A DNA stretch of 64,000 nt from Balaenoptera acutorostrata (lineage: Eukaryota > Chordata > Mammalia > Artiodactyla > Balaenopteridae), in the NCBI RefSeq assembly GCF_949987535.1, contig NW_026646029.1, positions 1,860,001 through 1,924,000 on the forward strand. Reading direction: 5' to 3'. The position numbers were made by a program, and so were the translations under genes. The notes beneath the pieces are model-generated. The model had not been told where the DNA came from, did not search any database, and saw only the letters and a list, made by a program, of their open reading frames with translations. Of the stretch, positions 62,068 through 64,000 are shown piece after piece. Numbering within the stretch: position 1 is the stretch's first letter; each line of letters starts with the position of its first letter.

Positions 62068-64000
62068 AATGGTCAGTCGACTGGTGTGAGTTGAAAACTT
62101 TTTGTAGATTAGATTGCATGAGTCTAATACTTCCTGAGGTTGAGCTTTTGTCCATTTTCCTGTTTTAAAAAAGAGAGTGAGGAAAACTTACCTCTTCATA
62201 CTACCTTCTTGAAAATTTTGCCTGTTTTGAATTGTTTGTATCCATTCCCTACCTCAGCACAATTTTGAGGGCAGGTGTCCTTTACAGCCCTGAGTCCTTG
62301 TGAATGGTAAGTGACCATTAGCTGTGGGTTAAAAGCTGCTCTTGCGGGATTCGGCCACAAGGCGGCAGCATTTCTCCTTTACCAAATCTGGTTACTAGGG
62401 CAACAGAGCCTTACTGGAAGTGGTGTTCTAGGTTGTAAATTAGAATGGAATGTGCGAGGAAAAAGCCCTTTAAGTTTATGTCTCATTACTTCTTGTTGGT
62501 ATTTTTAACTTAATTTTTATTTTTTATCACAGCAAGCTTGATTACAAGGTTTTGTTTGTTCTAGGTGTGCAAGATGGGGTTCTTTCACACATATACATAT
62601 ATCTATTCTTCTTCGGATCCTTGTCCCACGTAGGTTATGACACAATGTTGAGTAGTCTTCTCTTGGTATTGCGTAGGTCTTTGGTGATTATATATTTCAC
62701 ATGTGTTTGTATCTCTCTGTTAACCTCAATATGGTAATGTATCCAATCCTCACACCTTTCCATTTGGTGAACCCTAAGTTATTTTAGTGAATCTATGATA
62801 GTGTTTCTCCGTGGAAATATCTCTGTTTGTATCATTTTTTAGGTAACACCTATATGTGATATGATAGGATATGTGTCTTTCGCTTTCTCACTTACTCCAA
62901 GTTGCGTGATTACTTCTAGGCTCATCTATGGTGCTGCAAATGGCATTGTTTCATTTTTTCACTAGCTCATAGTCCATCTGTACAGGTAGCAGTTCTTCTT
63001 TGTCCACCCATCTGTCGGTGGACTTTTTGGTTACTTCCATATCTTGGCTATTGTAATACTATGCCATGCAGATTTGCGTGCCTGTGTCCTTCCAATTCTG
63101 TCTTCTTAGTTTATAGGTCCAGGAATAGGTCTGCTGGATCCTATGGTAGCTCAATGTTTACCTTTTAAAGGCACCTCTATTCTGTTCTCCTTAGTGGCTC
63201 TTTCCAGGTTAGGTCCCACTTAAAGTGGAGGGTATGTATTTCTTCCCAGCACCCTCAGCATTTATTCTTTGTAGTTTTTGCGGATGGTTATTCTGAGTGG
63301 TGTGAGCTGATACCTCTTTGTGGCTGAATTTGCATGTGTCTCATAATGCGTTGAAATTGAGCTTTAAGACATGCCCTTTTTATTTTTCCAGCTGTGATTA
63401 GAGCTTATTTCTTCAATGTGTTTTCTTAAAGTATGTGTCACCCTTGGCAATATTTTGGCCATTATCTCCCTCAAGACATTTTGAGGGCAGGTTTCATTTA
63501 CAGCCCTGCAGTACTTGTTCATATGAAGTGACCATTAGCTCAGGCTTTAAACCTGCTTTTGCAGGTAACGGCCAGAGAGCGGCAGCCTTTCTACGTTCCC
63601 CTTGCTGGTACTAGGGAAACAGACCTACCGGCCAGTGGTGTTCTTCGGTTATAAATTCGAGTGCAATGTGCCCGGATAAACCCACAAATGTTGATGTCTC
63701 CTTGCTTTTGTTTGTTTTTAAATTTAATTTATATTTATTATTAGAGTAATATTCCATTGTGTACGTGGACCACTTCTTCTTGGTGCATTCCTCGGTTGAT
63801 GGACATTTTCATTGCTTCCGAGTGCTGGCTACGGTAAATCTTGCTGGCGTACAGGTTTGCCAGCCTGGGACTTTTTGATTCTCATTTTCTCAGGTGATAG
63901 GCCAAGCAGTGGTTGTGATTGATTGACTGGTAGCTCAATGTTTCCCTTTTCAAACCACCTACATTGTGTTTTCATTAGTGGCTCTTTACATGCCCCCCCT
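62068..64000 (+). repeat. Unit copy 15, cut by the window end (1933 bp)
   Basis: Partial only because the window stops. T at unit 35, G at 548, 720 and 1259, like copies 1 and 6. It has a private T-to-C at unit 1257 (window 63324). It combines G at unit 1782 with a 7-C run, a pairing not seen in the 14 full copies. Confidence 0.96.

Larger units (their letters stand above)
1..64000. repeat. Higher-order tandem array, 4.43 kb unit, 14.4 copies
   Basis: The window is entirely one direct tandem repeat. The motif beginning aatggtcagtcgactgg recurs at 1, 4435, 8868, 13302, 17735, 22169, 26603, 31036, 35469, 39902, 44336, 48770, 53204, 57636 and 62068, giving periods of 4432-4434 bp. All copies share one orientation, and no unique sequence, inversion or foreign insertion interrupts them. 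Copies differ at a small set of single bases and four homopolymer runs. No flank is visible, so the true array is longer than this window. The base composition is AT-rich and T-rich on the plus strand. The behaviour is that of a mammalian satellite or macrosatellite kept uniform by concerted evolution. Which chromosome it sits on cannot be told from the sequence. Confidence 0.98.

Noticed and set aside
1..64000. Possible CENP-B box (centromere protein site)
   Set aside because: I looked for TTCG-N4-A-N2-CGGG and its complement; the TTCG- and CCCG-containing stretches, such as those at about 284, 1609 and 4230, fail several fixed positions. A centromeric role is not supported by this, though it is not excluded.
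1..64000. CRISPR array or phage-like repeat system
   Set aside because: The repeats are kilobases long, directly adjacent and without unique spacers; the sequence is mammalian L1-derived.

Overview
The whole 64 kb is one head-to-tail tandem array. A single unit of about 4.43 kb repeats 14 full times plus a 1.93 kb partial copy at the right end, and neither array edge is in view. By eye the copies differ by only a handful of bases each (well over 99% identity). I see no protein-coding gene, tRNA, rRNA or CRISPR array. The short open frames that recur every 4.43 kb are by-products of the repeat.

The unit is itself a tetramer of four older, diverged subunits (called A, B, C and D here), spaced 1216, 797, 1216 and 1205 bp at a shared anchor (sum 4434). 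Each subunit joins two parts. The first is a stretch of about 340 bp that I do not recognise. The second is the last roughly 0.85 kb of a LINE-1 retrotransposon lying antisense: T-rich remnant of the poly(A) tail, 3' UTR, then the ORF2 C-terminal coding end, with the L1 sense strand being the minus strand. Subunit B is short because about 416 bp of its L1 part is missing. The same L1/non-L1 junction occurs in all four subunits, so the fusion predates the tetramer. This is a two-level higher-order repeat: an L1-derived satellite monomer, then a 4-mer unit, then a homogenised array.

The L1 3' end matches, from memory, the type found in cetartiodactyl mammals (cattle, pig, whales and relatives). 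I therefore infer a cetartiodactyl or at least laurasiatherian genome and a heterochromatic satellite block. L1-derived heterochromatin satellites have been described in cetaceans, which makes a whale or dolphin a reasonable candidate, but the species is not proven here.

Length differences among the 14 full copies (4432 to 4434 bp) are fully accounted for by four homopolymer runs. Single-base variants occur in local clusters (copies 7-9, 10-12, 13-14) and in mosaic combinations, as expected from unequal exchange and gene conversion. Unit coordinates in the entries below count from the first base of each copy; this phase is arbitrary because the window begins inside the L1 part of subunit D.
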